Origin: Sphingomonas sp.
Lineage (GTDB): Bacteria; Pseudomonadota; Alphaproteobacteria; Sphingomonadales; Sphingomonadaceae
DNA length: 64,000 nt
Direction of reading: 5' to 3'
Assembly: GCA_025936675.1 (NCBI GenBank)
Contig: JAICSX010000003.1
Location: 1 to 64,000, forward strand
Shown here: one piece after another, positions 17,178 to 26,585 of the stretch
Layout: the number at the start of each line of letters is the position of its first letter
How positions within the stretch are numbered: position 1 is the stretch's first letter
Position numbers and translations under genes: made by a program
The notes under the pieces: generated by a model
Databases searched by the model: none
Seen by the model: the letters and a program-made list of their open reading frames with translations, nothing else
Told to the model about the DNA's origin: nothing

Positions 17178-17248
17178 CGGCAAGACTCCTTCAGGAACTC
17201 ACCCCCTCTTTCGGTCGCTTAAACGCGCAAACGAGCCGAGAGAAGAGT

Positions 17249-18283
17249 TTGTTGCGCCACAGCAGTGACACAGAGCCGGGAATCAGCCGCAAAAGGATGG
17301 GCCGTTATTGGGCCTATTTCGACGCCGAGGGGAACCGCATCACCGACCGGAATGAGATCGACCGGCTGAACGCGGTTGGGCTCCCGCCGGCCTATGAGAA
17401 TGCCTGGTTCTGCGCCGACCCCGACGGTCATCTCCAGGCGACCGGGATCGATGCTCGCGGCCGCAAGCAATATCGCTACCACGCCAAGTTCCGCGAGAAG
17501 CGCGAGAGCGCGAAATACGAAGGCCTGCTCGAGTTCGGCAAGGCGCTGCCACGGCTTCGCCGCCGGGCGGAGCAGGACCTCAAGCGTCGTAATCTTTCGC
17601 GCGAAACCGTCCTTGCCGCTGTCGTTCGGCTTCTCGACACCGAGCACATCCGCATCGGAAATGAGGAATATGCCCGGACGAACAAGAGCTTTGGAGCGAC
17701 GACGCTTCGAACCCGGCATCTCAAGCGCACCGGGCACGCGCTGATGATGCGCTTCACCGGCAAGCACGGGATCGTCCACGAAGTGAAGATCACCGACACG
17801 AACCTCAAGCGGATTTGCAAGCGGTGCCAGGAGCTGCCGGGGCAGATGCTCTTCCAGTACGTCAACGGCGACGGCGAGCCCAAGCCGATCACGTCGGGCG
17901 ACGTCAACGATTACATCAAGGAAGCAACCGGCGCAGACTTTACCGCCAAGCATTTCAGGACTTGGAGCGCGAGCGTGATCGCGTTCGAGCAGATGCTGAA
18001 GAAGGCCGAGGATGCGCGGATCAGCGTAAAGACAGTCGTCGAGCCTGTCGCCGAAGCGCTCGGCAACACCCCCGCGATCAGCCGCAAATCCTACGTCCAC
18101 CCTGCCCTGCTCGATGCGGTAAAGGAGGACCCGCGCGATCCGCTTGGAGGCATCGAACGGCCGCGAGGGAAGAAAAGACTGTCGACCGCCGAGGTCGGAC
18201 TGCTCGAATTTCTCGCGCGGACCGGAAAGCGAAGACGCAAGCCGCGAGCGAAAGCCGAGGCGAGGGAAAAGGCCGCCGCTTGA
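17249..18283 (+). CDS. DNA topoisomerase IB
   Basis: About 344 aa from a TTG; other in-frame starts such as ATG 17297 are possible. This poxvirus-like bacterial enzyme nicks and reseals duplex DNA through a 3'-phosphotyrosine. Visible family blocks: the N-terminal DNA-binding domain with AENA-like YENAWFC and DARGRKQYRYHAKFRE, the catalytic domain with RIGNEEYA, TLRTRHLKRTG, KHFRTWSAS (catalytic His/Arg pair context) and SRKSYVHPALL carrying the nucleophile Tyr. The C-tail is very basic (KRRRKPRAKAEAREK), often seen in this family. Function is well supported. Confidence 0.93.
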   Translation: MLRHSSDTEPGISRKRMGRYWAYFDAEGNRITDRNEIDRLNAVGLPPAYENAWFCADPDGHLQATGIDARGRKQYRYHAKFREKRESAKYEGLLEFGKALPRLRRRAEQDLKRRNLSRETVLAAVVRLLDTEHIRIGNEEYARTNKSFGATTLRTRHLKRTGHALMMRFTGKHGIVHEVKITDTNLKRICKRCQELPGQMLFQYVNGDGEPKPITSGDVNDYIKEATGADFTAKHFRTWSASVIAFEQMLKKAEDARISVKTVVEPVAEALGNTPAISRKSYVHPALLDAVKEDPRDPLGGIERPRGKKRLSTAEVGLLEFLARTGKRRRKPRAKAEAREKAAA

Positions 18284-18314
18284 TTGGCGCCGTTTCAACG
18301 GCAATTAGGAAGCG

Positions 18315-19442
18315 ATGGAATTCGGCGGCAACGCGGCAGAGGCGATCAGCAACGGCCGGGAAAGCGTCCAGGCGCTGATCGACTGGTTCTCCGCGAACGC
18401 CGCGGAATTGCCCATCGGACTTGCCGTCGCGACCGGAATTGTCCTGTTCATGCTCGTCCTGCGCTTCGGCGGCGCATGGATGACGTCAGGCGACCCCGAT
18501 TGCCACCATTGGCGCGGAGTCATCGGGCGCGTCCTCGAGAAAACGAGCATTTTCTTCATGATCGTGGCCGCGCTCGACATGGTCGCGAGCTACGCGGTCG
18601 TTCCCGCCAAGATCGAGCGTCTGCTCGACATTCTTTTCACTATCGGCTTCGCAATCCAAGGCGCCATTTGGGCCCGCGAGCTGATCCTTGGAGTGATCAC
18701 GCGCAAGGCCGGCGAAGATCCGTCAGAGACGTCGATCGGCAATGCGCTCGCCGTCATCCGGGTCCTCGTCAGCGTAACGCTCTTCGCGCTTGCCATCATC
18801 GTCATCCTCGACAACCTCGGGGTGAATGTCACTGCGCTAGTTGCGGGCCTCGGGATCGGCGGCATTGCCATCGGACTTGCAGCGCAGGGAATCTTCTCGG
18901 ATCTGTTCGCGGCCCTTTCGATCCTGTTCGACAAGCCGTTCCGACGCGGAAACGTAATCCAGTTCGACCAGACGACCGGAACGATCGAGCGGATCGGCCT
19001 TAAAACGACGCGTCTTCGCTCCGTCAACGGCGAGCAAATCGTGATGGCCAACACCAAGCTGCTCGAGCGTGAAATCCACAATTATGCCGGTGGTCGAACA
19101 CGCCGCTCACAGCTCCCGTTCGGCCTGATCTACCAAACCCCGCCTGACGAACTCGAAAAGGTGACGTCGCTTGCCAAGGCCGCGGTTGAGAATCGCAAGG
19201 GCTGCACGTTCGTCCGCTGCGCAATCCTGTGTTTCGGTGCATCGAGCATCGACTTCGAGCTGGTCTTCGACAGCCGGACGACCGATGCCAACAAGGTCGC
19301 CGCGGATCGGACCGCCATCGCGATATCGATCATCAGGGCCTTCGCGGAGCATGGTCTCGAATTCGCCTATCCGACGCAGACGACTTTCACGGCCGCCCCG
19401 GATGGGTCGATGATCATGCCATATGCAACGCCGGTGCGGTGA
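18315..19442 (+). CDS. MscS-family mechanosensitive channel
   Basis: 375 aa. Several membrane helices precede the MscS pore helix: ALVAGLGIGGIAIGLAAQGIF is the TM3 Gly/Ala-rich pore signature, followed by DLFAALSILFDKPFRRGNVI and the beta domain (TGTIERIGLKTTRLRSVNGEQIVMANTKLL). The vestibule follows. It releases solutes upon hypo-osmotic shock. It is larger than E. coli MscS (about 286 aa), with two or three extra N-terminal helices. Its stop abuts the stop of the convergent gene exactly (TGATCA). Confidence 0.93.
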   Translation: MEFGGNAAEAISNGRESVQALIDWFSANAAELPIGLAVATGIVLFMLVLRFGGAWMTSGDPDCHHWRGVIGRVLEKTSIFFMIVAALDMVASYAVVPAKIERLLDILFTIGFAIQGAIWARELILGVITRKAGEDPSETSIGNALAVIRVLVSVTLFALAIIVILDNLGVNVTALVAGLGIGGIAIGLAAQGIFSDLFAALSILFDKPFRRGNVIQFDQTTGTIERIGLKTTRLRSVNGEQIVMANTKLLEREIHNYAGGRTRRSQLPFGLIYQTPPDELEKVTSLAKAAVENRKGCTFVRCAILCFGASSIDFELVFDSRTTDANKVAADRTAIAISIIRAFAEHGLEFAYPTQTTFTAAPDGSMIMPYATPVR

Positions 19443-19949
19443 TCAGGCCGCTTCGGCGTCCTCGACCGGTTCGCCTTCGGCTGTAATCTTGAACATCTCG
19501 GGCAGCATCGCCCGCCAGTTCTCGATCGTGACGTGCTGCTGATATTCCTGCTGCATCTCGGGCGTCAGCATTTCGAGCATCTGGCAATCGTCGATCCAGA
19601 ATTCGATCACCCGGAACCAGGGCCCGCGCTGGCAAAGCGACGTATGGCATCGGTAGCGCTTGCCGATCTCCAGCACCTCCTCGATGCTTAGGGGCGTCGC
19701 GACGGCGGCGTGGAACGGTCCGTGCCGCGACACTGGCTCGCTGCGCTCCTCGGCGGCGCGGTCGGTCGGGTACATCGCGGTATCTCTGGGATAGACCTCG
19801 ATCGCCGAGCGACGGTCGTCGCCGGCATAAGCGACCCAGCTGCCTTTCGCGACCATTGGGAAGGGAAACGCCTCGCCGCGCCAAAGCTCGGCGAGCATCT
19901 TCGCCGTGCGCTTAGGATCGTCGGCGGAAATCGAAATGTGGAAGATCAT
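19443..19949 (-). CDS. Glyoxalase/VOC-like protein
   Basis: 168 aa from ATG 19949, with AAGGGG upstream; an earlier in-frame start at 19994 is less likely. The N-terminal part IMIFHISISADDPKRTAKML and the beta strands that follow (SWVAYAG, AIEVYPR, HAAVATP, RVIEFWIDD, MLEMLTP) give the paired beta-alpha-beta pattern of the vicinal-oxygen-chelate fold. A metal triad cannot be fixed: candidate ligands are H in FHI, E in AIEVYP and H/E near FHAAV and VIEFW. No substrate can be inferred. Divergent from the MaoC hydratase gene by 50 bases. Confidence 0.65.
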   Translation of the reverse strand: MIFHISISADDPKRTAKMLAELWRGEAFPFPMVAKGSWVAYAGDDRRSAIEVYPRDTAMYPTDRAAEERSEPVSRHGPFHAAVATPLSIEEVLEIGKRYRCHTSLCQRGPWFRVIEFWIDDCQMLEMLTPEMQQEYQQHVTIENWRAMLPEMFKITAEGEPVEDAEAA

Positions 19950-19999
19950 GATACGCCCCTTACGCTTGCTCGCTCCGTCGGTGACGCTACACAATCGCC

Positions 20000-20455
20000 A
20001 TGCCGCTCGCCAACCTGACCGACATCAAGAATCGTGTGGGCGAGGAGGTCGGCGTTTCAGACTGGATCATGATCGACCAGGCGCGGATCGATGCTTTCGC
20101 CGAAGCGACCGAGGACCGGCAGTTCATCCATGTCGACGCGGCGGCTGCGGCGAAGACGCCGTTCGGTGGAACCATCGCCCACGGCTTCCTGACCTTGTCC
20201 CTGCTGTCACGCATGGCCGCCGAAGCGATGCTGGTCCCTGACGGCGTCAAGATGGCGGTCAATTACGGTCTCGACCGGGTCCGCTTCCTCGCGCCGGTCA
20301 AGTCGGGAAAGCGCGTCCGGGGGCGGTTCACGCTTGACTCGCTTGAGGAGAAGGCGCCGGGGCAATGGCTGTTCCGCCACATCGTGACGGTGGAAATAGA
20401 GAACGAGGGCAAGCCCGCGCTGAACGCGGTTTGGCTCGGCCTTATGTTCACTTGA
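20000..20455 (+). CDS. MaoC-like (R)-specific enoyl-CoA hydratase
   Basis: 151 aa, a single hot-dog domain. The hydratase-2 signature is present: [11 protein letters not shown] with the Asp/His catalytic pair, then [15 protein letters not shown]. Such enzymes hydrate trans-2-enoyl-CoA to (R)-3-hydroxyacyl-CoA, linking beta-oxidation to PHA synthesis (PhaJ) in some bacteria. It is followed after ten bases by a thiolase gene on the same strand, so the two form a beta-oxidation-type pair. PHA genes lie 4 kb downstream, so supply of PHA monomers is possible but unproven. Confidence 0.88.
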   Translation: MPLANLTDIKNRVGEEVGVSDWIMIDQARIDAFAEATEDRQFIHVDAAAAAKTPFGGTIAHGFLTLSLLSRMAAEAMLVPDGVKMAVNYGLDRVRFLAPVKSGKRVRGRFTLDSLEEKAPGQWLFRHIVTVEIENEGKPALNAVWLGLMFT

Positions 20456-20465
20456 GGAGTTTTTG

Positions 20466-21644
20466 ATGCGCGACGCCGTAATCGTTTCAACCGCCCGGAC
20501 TCCGATCGGCCGCGCCTACAAGGGCGCATTCAATGCGACTCTCGGGCCGACGCTCGGATCGCTGTCGCTGAAGCCTGCGATCGAGCGCGCGGGAATCGAT
20601 CCGGGCGAGATCGACGATGTCGTCTGGGGCGCTGTGCTCACCCAGGGCACGCAGTTCGGCAATATCGGGCGGCAGGTCGCGCTCCGCGCCGGCTGCCCGG
20701 TCTCGGTCTCCGGCATGACCATCGACCGGCAGTGCTCGTCCGGGCTGATGGCGATCGCCACCGCGGCCAAGCAGATCATCATCGACAAAATGGAAGTGGT
20801 CGCGGCCGGCGGCCAGGATTCGATCAGCATGGTCCAGACACCCGAGATGCGGATCGCGCCTGATCCGTCGCTGATCGCCATGCACAAGCATGTCTACATG
20901 CCGATGCTCCAGACCGCCGAGACGGTGGCGAAGCGCTATGGAATCAGCCGCGACCGGCAGGACGAATATGCGCTGAAGAGCCAGCGGCGCACGGCTGCTG
21001 CGCAGGCGGCCGGCCGCTTCGACGCCGAGATCGTGCCGGTAACCACAATGATGATGGTCAAGGACAAGGAGACCGGCGAAGTTTCGCACAAGGAAGTCAC
21101 CCTTGCGAAGGATGAGGGCAACCGCGCCGACACCACGCTCGAGGGCCTCTCCGGCCTCAACCCCGTGCTCGGCCCCGACACGTCGATCACCGCCGGCAAT
21201 GCCAGCCAGCTTTCCGACGGAAGCTCGGCCTCGATCCTGATGGAGGCAAAGGAAGCCGAGCGTCGCGGGCTAGCGCCCATGGGACGCTACGTTGGAATGG
21301 CGGTTGCCGGCACCGAGCCGGATGAGATGGGCATTGGCCCGATCGACGCCGTCAACAAGCTCTTGAAGCGCTTCGACCTCAAGGTCGACGACATCGGGCT
21401 GTGGGAGCTGAACGAAGCCTTCGCGGTGCAGGTGATCTACAGCGCCGAGCAGCTTGGTATTCCTGAGGACCGTCTGAACGTCGACGGCGGCTCAATCTCG
21501 ATCGGCCACCCCTACGGCATGAGCGGTGCTCGAATGACCGGCCACGCGCTGATCGAGGGCAAGCGCCGAGGCGTGCGCTACGTCGTCGTCACCATGTGCG
21601 TGGGCGGCGGAATGGGTGCGGCGGGGTTATTCGAAGTGCTATAG
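20466..21644 (+). CDS. Acetyl-CoA acyltransferase (thiolase)
   Basis: 392 aa. ATG 20466 has GAGGAG seven bases upstream; a TTG three bases earlier was not chosen. Thiolase I signature: nucleophilic Cys in [10 protein letters not shown], then [18 protein letters not shown] with the His, and the second Cys in [11 protein letters not shown]. Full family length. It cleaves 3-oxoacyl-CoA or performs the reverse condensation. Lies just downstream of the MaoC hydratase gene, so both probably serve fatty acyl-CoA oxidation. PhaA-type and FadA-type roles cannot be separated from sequence alone. Confidence 0.93.
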   Translation: MRDAVIVSTARTPIGRAYKGAFNATLGPTLGSLSLKPAIERAGIDPGEIDDVVWGAVLTQGTQFGNIGRQVALRAGCPVSVSGMTIDRQCSSGLMAIATAAKQIIIDKMEVVAAGGQDSISMVQTPEMRIAPDPSLIAMHKHVYMPMLQTAETVAKRYGISRDRQDEYALKSQRRTAAAQAAGRFDAEIVPVTTMMMVKDKETGEVSHKEVTLAKDEGNRADTTLEGLSGLNPVLGPDTSITAGNASQLSDGSSASILMEAKEAERRGLAPMGRYVGMAVAGTEPDEMGIGPIDAVNKLLKRFDLKVDDIGLWELNEAFAVQVIYSAEQLGIPEDRLNVDGGSISIGHPYGMSGARMTGHALIEGKRRGVRYVVVTMCVGGGMGAAGLFEVL

Positions 21645-21674
21645 GGGTATTCGTAACTCTCCTGGAGAGCTTCG

Positions 21675-22472
21675 ATGCCCGTCATTTTCGGCGTACTCGC
21701 CATAGTTCTGCTGTTCGTGTTGATCACAGCGCTGAAGAGCTTCGGGATCAACCGAGAATATCAGCGCGCCGTGCTGTTCCGCCTCGGCCGCCTCGGTGAA
21801 ATGAAGGGTCCGGGCTGGTACTGGCTGATCCCGTTCGTCGACCGGGTCGTGAAGGTCGATACGCGCATCATCACCTATCAGCTCGAAACGCAGGAGACGA
21901 TCACGCGCGACGGCGTCGCGGTCCGCGTCAATGCCGTCCTGTGGTTCCGTGCTGAATCGCCGATCCAGGTCGTGAACTCGGTCGAGAACTGGATGGCTGC
22001 GACCGTCCAGGCTGCCGAGACCGCGCTTCGTGACGCGATCGGCCAGAGCGACCTCGACCACATGCTGAAGGATCGCGTGTCGATCAATCAGCGGCTGCAG
22101 CAACTGCTGCGCGAAGCATCGCTCAAGTGGGGCGTGGAGATCGACTCCGTCGAGGTGAAGGACGTCGACATCCCTGAGCAGATGCAGCGCGCGATCGCGA
22201 AGGAGGCGGAAGCGATCCGCGAAAAGCGTGCGCGCATCATCCGCGCCGAGGGCGAGCAGGAGGCGGCAACCAAGCTGTCACAGGCCGCCGAAACGATCGG
22301 CACGGTTCCTGCCGCGCTCGAGCTCCGACGGCTGCAGACGCTGAGCGAGATCGGGGTCGAGCACAACACCACTATCGTCGCGATGCTTCCGGTCGAGCTG
22401 GTGCATGCGGCGCGCAAGATTGCGGGCCTTCCGCCCGCGCAGTCCGAAACCGAAATTGACGCGGCGGGTTAG
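21675..22472 (+). CDS. Slipin / SPFH (band 7) membrane protein
   Basis: 265 aa with GGAGAG upstream. N-terminal membrane helix (VIFGVLAIVLLFVLITALK) followed by the SPFH domain: YQRAVLFRLGRLGEMKGPGWYWLIP, VDTRIITYQLETQE, RDGVAVRVNAVLWFR, then a coiled coil rich in Glu/Lys/Arg (QMQRAIAKEAEAIREKRARI). It matches the stomatin/slipin group, which scaffolds membrane domains. In many bacteria slipins sit next to an NfeD protein; none is seen here. The next gene is a small unknown protein. Confidence 0.9.
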   Translation: MPVIFGVLAIVLLFVLITALKSFGINREYQRAVLFRLGRLGEMKGPGWYWLIPFVDRVVKVDTRIITYQLETQETITRDGVAVRVNAVLWFRAESPIQVVNSVENWMAATVQAAETALRDAIGQSDLDHMLKDRVSINQRLQQLLREASLKWGVEIDSVEVKDVDIPEQMQRAIAKEAEAIREKRARIIRAEGEQEAATKLSQAAETIGTVPAALELRRLQTLSEIGVEHNTTIVAMLPVELVHAARKIAGLPPAQSETEIDAAG

Positions 22473-22495
22473 AAGGGCAACGGAGGAAAGAACCG

Positions 22496-22747
22496 ATGCC
22501 CGAATCCAACTGCCCGCTCGTCGAACGCGTCGCCCGGGTCCTCGCCGGCGCGGCGCTCAGCAGCAACGCCGAGGGCAGCGATCCCTCCGCGAGCGAGAAG
22601 GTCGACCTCGCCTGGCGCGAGCATGTGAACCAGGCGCTCGCGGTGCTGCACACGATGCGGGAGCCCGACGAAGCGCAGGCAGCGGTCGGCGATGCCGGCA
22701 TGTGGCGTAACATGGTTGAAGCTGCGATCGCCGAACGGGTCGATTGA
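22496..22747 (+). CDS. Small conserved-type protein, unknown function
   Basis: 83 aa, ATG with a strong GGAGG nine bases upstream. Helical, with the pattern VERVARVLAGAALS, WREHVNQALAVLHTMREP, and MWRNMVEAAIA. Its stop overlaps the start of the MFS gene as TTGA, so the two are translationally coupled. No known domain. The three-gene run slipin, this protein and the exporter may be one transcript. Confidence 0.75.
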   Translation: MPESNCPLVERVARVLAGAALSSNAEGSDPSASEKVDLAWREHVNQALAVLHTMREPDEAQAAVGDAGMWRNMVEAAIAERVD

Positions 22748-24141
22748 GTCCCCGCGATTCCGGCGGAGGGGCGACGCGCCAAGCCGATCCGCGCTGGACT
22801 CTGTTCTGCTGCATTCTCGCGTCGAGCCTGAGCTTCGTCGACGGGTCGGTGATGAGCGTCGCCTTGCCGGCGATCCGCAATTCCTACGGCGCAGGCGCTC
22901 AGCAAGTGCAGTGGGTGGTCAACGCCTATCTGCTACCGCTGTCGGCATTGCTTCTCCTCGGCGGTGCGGTCGGCGACCATTTCGGGCGCAAGCGGCTGCT
23001 GATCGTTGGCACCAGCCTGTTCGCCATTGCCTCATTGATCTGCGCGCTCGCGCCCAGCCTGCCGATCCTGCTCGGTGCGCGTGCCGCGCAGGGCGTGGGC
23101 GCCGCGCTGCTTCTGCCCAACAGCCTCGCGCTCCTGAATGCCGCTTATTCGGGCGCGAAACGCGGGCGAGCGGTCGGGATCTGGGCGGCGGCGGGAGCGG
23201 CCGCGGCAGCAGTGGCTCCGCTGATCGGCGGCTGGCTCGTCGGCACGGTCGGCTGGCCGGCGATCTTCTACATCAACCTGCCGCTAGCGATCGGCGCGAC
23301 CATGCTTGCCGTGCCTTTTGTCAGCGAAAGCAGCGAGTCGGGCGCTGGCCGAACCGATTATGCTGGCGCGTTCCTCGCAACCGTCGGGCTGGGCGGACTG
23401 ACCTATGCGCTGACGCTCTGGTCGGCGACGCGGCAGTTCAGCGGCGAAGCTGGAGTCGCGCTCGGTCTCGGACTTGTCATGCTCGGGACCTTCTTGTGGG
23501 TCGAGCTTCGGCGCGCCGATCAAGCGATGATGCCGCTCGGATTGTTCAAGGGCCGCTGCTTCTCGGGCCTCAACCTCCTCACCTTCCTGCTCTACGGCGC
23601 ATTCGGCGCGGCGATGCTGCTGATCCCCTATGTGCTGATCACCAGCGGCGGCTATTCGCCGGTTGAGGCCGGACTCGCGATGCTTCCCCTGCCCGTCCTC
23701 ATGACATCCGCCTCGCCGACCATGGGTGCGCTGGCGGCGCGAACGGGCCCGAGAATCCCGCTGACCGTCGGCCCGATCATTGTCGGAATCGGGATGGCGC
23801 TCAGCCGGCTGATCTCGCCTCAAGGCAGCTACTGGACGGGGCCCTTTCCGGCGCTGCTGGTGATGGCGCTTGGAATGACGATCGCGGTCGCGCCTTTGAC
23901 CGCTTCAGTGCTCGGCTCGGTCGAGGAGAAGCATGTCGCGATGGCATCGGGGTTCAATAGCGCGGTCGCACGCACCGGCGGCCTCATCGCGACTGCACTG
24001 CTCGGATCGGTGCTGGCGAGCAAGGGCACGCAGTTGTTCGACGGCTTTTACGCCGCGATGTTCGTGTCCGCGGCAGTCGCGGCGCTCTCCAGCATGGTTG
24101 CGCTTACGATGCTTGGCGGCGTCAAAATGAAAAAAGCCTGA
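22744..24141 (+). CDS. MFS transporter, DHA2 (EmrB/QacA-like) type
   Basis: 465 aa from TTG 22744, overlapping the previous stop. About 14 hydrophobic helices with the DHA2 order. Motif A-like loop appears as GDHFGRKRLL, and the family-typical VDGSVMSVALPAI in TM1 is clear. These pumps export drugs or toxic compounds with proton exchange. No regulator gene is adjacent. It ends in a hairpin shared with the convergent phaZ. Confidence 0.9.
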   Translation: MSPRDSGGGATRQADPRWTLFCCILASSLSFVDGSVMSVALPAIRNSYGAGAQQVQWVVNAYLLPLSALLLLGGAVGDHFGRKRLLIVGTSLFAIASLICALAPSLPILLGARAAQGVGAALLLPNSLALLNAAYSGAKRGRAVGIWAAAGAAAAAVAPLIGGWLVGTVGWPAIFYINLPLAIGATMLAVPFVSESSESGAGRTDYAGAFLATVGLGGLTYALTLWSATRQFSGEAGVALGLGLVMLGTFLWVELRRADQAMMPLGLFKGRCFSGLNLLTFLLYGAFGAAMLLIPYVLITSGGYSPVEAGLAMLPLPVLMTSASPTMGALAARTGPRIPLTVGPIIVGIGMALSRLISPQGSYWTGPFPALLVMALGMTIAVAPLTASVLGSVEEKHVAMASGFNSAVARTGGLIATALLGSVLASKGTQLFDGFYAAMFVSAAVAALSSMVALTMLGGVKMKKA

Positions 24142-24154
24142 GCTCGGCTCAGGC
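24130..24154. terminator. Terminator hairpin between MFS gene and phaZ
   Basis: GCCTGAGC (24136-24143) pairs with GCTCAGGC (24147-24154) with a TCG loop. A run of six A on the plus strand (24130-24135) becomes six T behind the hairpin on the minus strand, so it is a good intrinsic terminator for phaZ. The hairpin contains the stop codons of both genes. Confidence 0.85.
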
Positions 24155-25378
24155 GTTCGCTTCGATGAACTTCTCGACGACCGGTGCGATGCGCTCGCGC
24201 CACTTGCGCCCGTTGAAGATACCGTAATGGCCGACATCCTTGGCGAGGAGGTACTGCTTCTTCGCCTTGGGCAACTTGGTCGCGATGTCGAGCGCCGCCT
24301 TGGTCTGGCCAATCCCGGATATGTCGTCACGCTCGCCCTCGATCGCGAGCAGCGCAGTATCGCGGATCGCCGCCGGATCCACCAGCCGGCCGCGGTGCTC
24401 CATCTGGCCCTTCGGAAGCAGGTGCCGCTGGAACACGACATCGACCGTCTGCAGGTAGAAGTCGGCGGTCATGTCACAGACCGAGCGATATTCGTCGTAG
24501 AATTTCTGCGTCGCGGACGCGCTCTCCTCGTCGCCGACGACGAGGTGCTTGAACATTTCCCAGTGGCTGACGAGGTGATCGCCAAGGTTCATCGCCATGA
24601 AGCCCGCGAGCTGGAGGAAGCCCGGGTAAACCTTCCGTCCCGCGCCCGGGTAGATCATCGGCACCGTCGCGATGACGTTCTGCTCGAACCAGGCGAATGG
24701 CCGCTGCGTCGCGAGCGTATTCACCGCCGTCGGCGCTTCTCGCGTGTCGATCGGTCCGCCCATCATCGTCAGCGACTTGGGGCGCCACCGGTTCTTGTCG
24801 GCATTCATCAGCGCAGTCGCCGCGAAGGCCGGAACCGCGGGCTGGCACACCGCAAGCAAGTGCGGCCGCTCGCCCGTCTTCTCGCCGATCGTCTCGAGGA
24901 ACTCGATCAGATAATCGACGTAATCGTCCAGGTCGAAGCTGCCGTCCGACAGCGACACCAGCTTCGCGTCGCGCCAGTCGGTGATGTAGACATCGAAGCT
25001 CGGCAACAGGCGTTCGACAGTGCCGCGCAGAAGCGTCGCGTAGTGGCCGGACATCGGCGCGACGATGAGCAAACGAGGTCCCTCGTCGTGACCATTCTTG
25101 GCAAAATGCTTGAGTTGACCGAACGGCTTTCGAAGTAGGATCTGTTCGTCAACCCGAACCTGCTTACGGCCGATTTTGACAGTGTCGATGCCGAAGGCCG
25201 GTTTACCGTGCGGCGCGGCGGCATCGGCGAAGACCTGGAGGCCCGCTGCGACCACCGGGCCCATTGCACTGTAACCCCACGGATTGTTGGGGTTGTTCAA
25301 CCATCCAGCGCCCAGACCTGCAAGCTTGCTCGCACTTGCGAGAAGCGAACGCTGCACTTCATAGGCGTCGTAGAGCAT
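24149..25378 (-). CDS. phaZ: Intracellular polyhydroxyalkanoate depolymerase
   Basis: 409 aa alpha/beta-hydrolase. N-terminal MLYDAYEVQRSLLASA and NNPNNPWGYS match the intracellular PhaZ family. The nucleophile site is LAVCQPA, a Cys-based box rather than Ser, as in the R. eutropha PhaZ group. Late GHYGIFNGRKWRE carries the catalytic His. It hydrolyses native PHA granules to release 3-hydroxybutyrate. A TTGCGGTGCAA box lies 69-79 bases upstream. The terminator hairpin overlaps the stop. Together with phaR, the candidate phasin and the PhaC-like gene it belongs to PHA metabolism. Confidence 0.93.
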   Translation of the reverse strand: MLYDAYEVQRSLLASASKLAGLGAGWLNNPNNPWGYSAMGPVVAAGLQVFADAAAPHGKPAFGIDTVKIGRKQVRVDEQILLRKPFGQLKHFAKNGHDEGPRLLIVAPMSGHYATLLRGTVERLLPSFDVYITDWRDAKLVSLSDGSFDLDDYVDYLIEFLETIGEKTGERPHLLAVCQPAVPAFAATALMNADKNRWRPKSLTMMGGPIDTREAPTAVNTLATQRPFAWFEQNVIATVPMIYPGAGRKVYPGFLQLAGFMAMNLGDHLVSHWEMFKHLVVGDEESASATQKFYDEYRSVCDMTADFYLQTVDVVFQRHLLPKGQMEHRGRLVDPAAIRDTALLAIEGERDDISGIGQTKAALDIATKLPKAKKQYLLAKDVGHYGIFNGRKWRERIAPVVEKFIEANA

Positions 25379-25446
25379 CGAACCTCATCTTCTGCCTCAC
25401 ATGGACAACAGATGTGGCGGGCCTTTGCTCCCGTGGCAAGCTTATG

Positions 25447-25457
25447 TTGCGGTGCAA
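25447..25457. promoter_or_regulatory. TTGC-N3-GCAA palindrome, candidate PhaR box upstream of phaZ
   Basis: TTGCGGTGCAA lies 69-79 bases upstream of the phaZ ATG, within the 103-base gap to the next gene. It matches the TTGCRRTGC pattern found near phaR (30449-30458) and the candidate phasin gene (29156-29164). Confidence 0.45.
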
Positions 25458-25481
25458 AAATTTTGCCCTGATTAGAGCAGG

Positions 25482-26444
25482 CTAGGAGTTGGTCGACTCC
25501 AGCTCGGGAAAGGCCGAGCGCTCGGTTGATCGCTCGGGGCGTACCGCCTCGGGCTCCCCGCCTGCTTTCGAAGCCGGTAGCAACTCGACGATTTCGACGA
25601 TCCGGAAGCGCTCGGTCAGCACCTCATGATCGGGGCCATAGGAGGTCTCGAGATCGACCTTGCAGCGGAGCGCATCGCCCGGCCGGATGTCGAGCTCACG
25701 CTTGTAGAACTTGTCGAGCAAAGTGCCGGGATCGCAATAAGCGATCGTCGTCGTGTCGCCATGTTTCAATCGCCATTCGCGGGAGCCCTGATAGTCCGGC
25801 ATTTCGACGACAAAGATCATGTCTGCCGAATGGTTGACGAGCTTGCGCGCCAGCAGAAGCGTCCGCGGATCCTCGATCCGCTTGGAAAGATCGAGCTCGG
25901 CCGACCCGTTGTTGGTGAAGATCCGGACCGAATCCCCATCGCCGAACGCGGCCTTCGCATCCTGCCAGGCGGCGATTGCATCGACCAGCTGGACCGACGA
26001 GGGCAGGACCGGATGAGCGTGGGTGGTAATCGACGTCCCCCATGCGAGTACCCGGATCGCTTGCTGCAGATCGGCGAGCTGAAGCGTCGGCGATCCGTCC
26101 ATCCACGCGACGATGGCAAGCGTCCCGCGGGCAAGGAACTTCAGAAGCGAGCCGTCGCCGATACCGGAGGCCGCCTTTTCAGGCACATCGACGCGCAGCC
26201 ACAGCGACAGGCTATGCTTTGCGATCTCCTCCAGCACCGCCACCGTCGAAAAGTCGACTTGAGCAGAACCGGCGAGCGCCTTGTACGACGCTTCCACGGC
26301 GCTTCGGAGCTTGTCGACTTGAGCGAGCTGCGGAGTCCGGCCTCCCGCCGAGCTCCCTGTCGCCTCGATGACCAGATCGCTGTCGGTCAACTCCGATAGG
26401 AGCTCGGCGAAGCTGTGTCTTACCTGGTTTTCATCCGCGGACAT
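25482..26444 (-). CDS. Conserved-type hypothetical protein
   Basis: 320 aa, ATG 26444. No signal peptide or membrane helix. An N-terminal helical part (HSFAELLSELTDSDLVI) precedes an alpha/beta region (VDKLRSAVEASYKALAG, LSLWLRVDVPEKA). The C-terminal part (VVEMPDYQGSREWRLKHGDTTTIAYCDP, FRIVEIVELLPA) looks like an OB or beta-sandwich unit. The last ~25 residues are Glu/Arg/Ser rich. It is transcribed toward phaZ with a 103-base gap. I do not recognise a family, and nearby genes give no clear hint. Confidence 0.7.
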   Translation of the reverse strand: MSADENQVRHSFAELLSELTDSDLVIEATGSSAGGRTPQLAQVDKLRSAVEASYKALAGSAQVDFSTVAVLEEIAKHSLSLWLRVDVPEKAASGIGDGSLLKFLARGTLAIVAWMDGSPTLQLADLQQAIRVLAWGTSITTHAHPVLPSSVQLVDAIAAWQDAKAAFGDGDSVRIFTNNGSAELDLSKRIEDPRTLLLARKLVNHSADMIFVVEMPDYQGSREWRLKHGDTTTIAYCDPGTLLDKFYKRELDIRPGDALRCKVDLETSYGPDHEVLTERFRIVEIVELLPASKAGGEPEAVRPERSTERSAFPELESTNS

Positions 26445-26585
26445 GAGTCTACTCGCAAGGCGATTCGTTAAACCAGCATTTACTACGATCTATTCCACGA
26501 CTGGCAACCGCTTCCGAGCTTGCGCAAACTACCCATGTCCAAAGCAGCCATTTGAGACAGCGCCGCCCCGCTGATAGAGGGTGCC

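Noticed and set aside
17219..18304. Minus-strand 361-codon open frame
   Set aside because: Antisense to topoisomerase IB, which has its full catalytic set.
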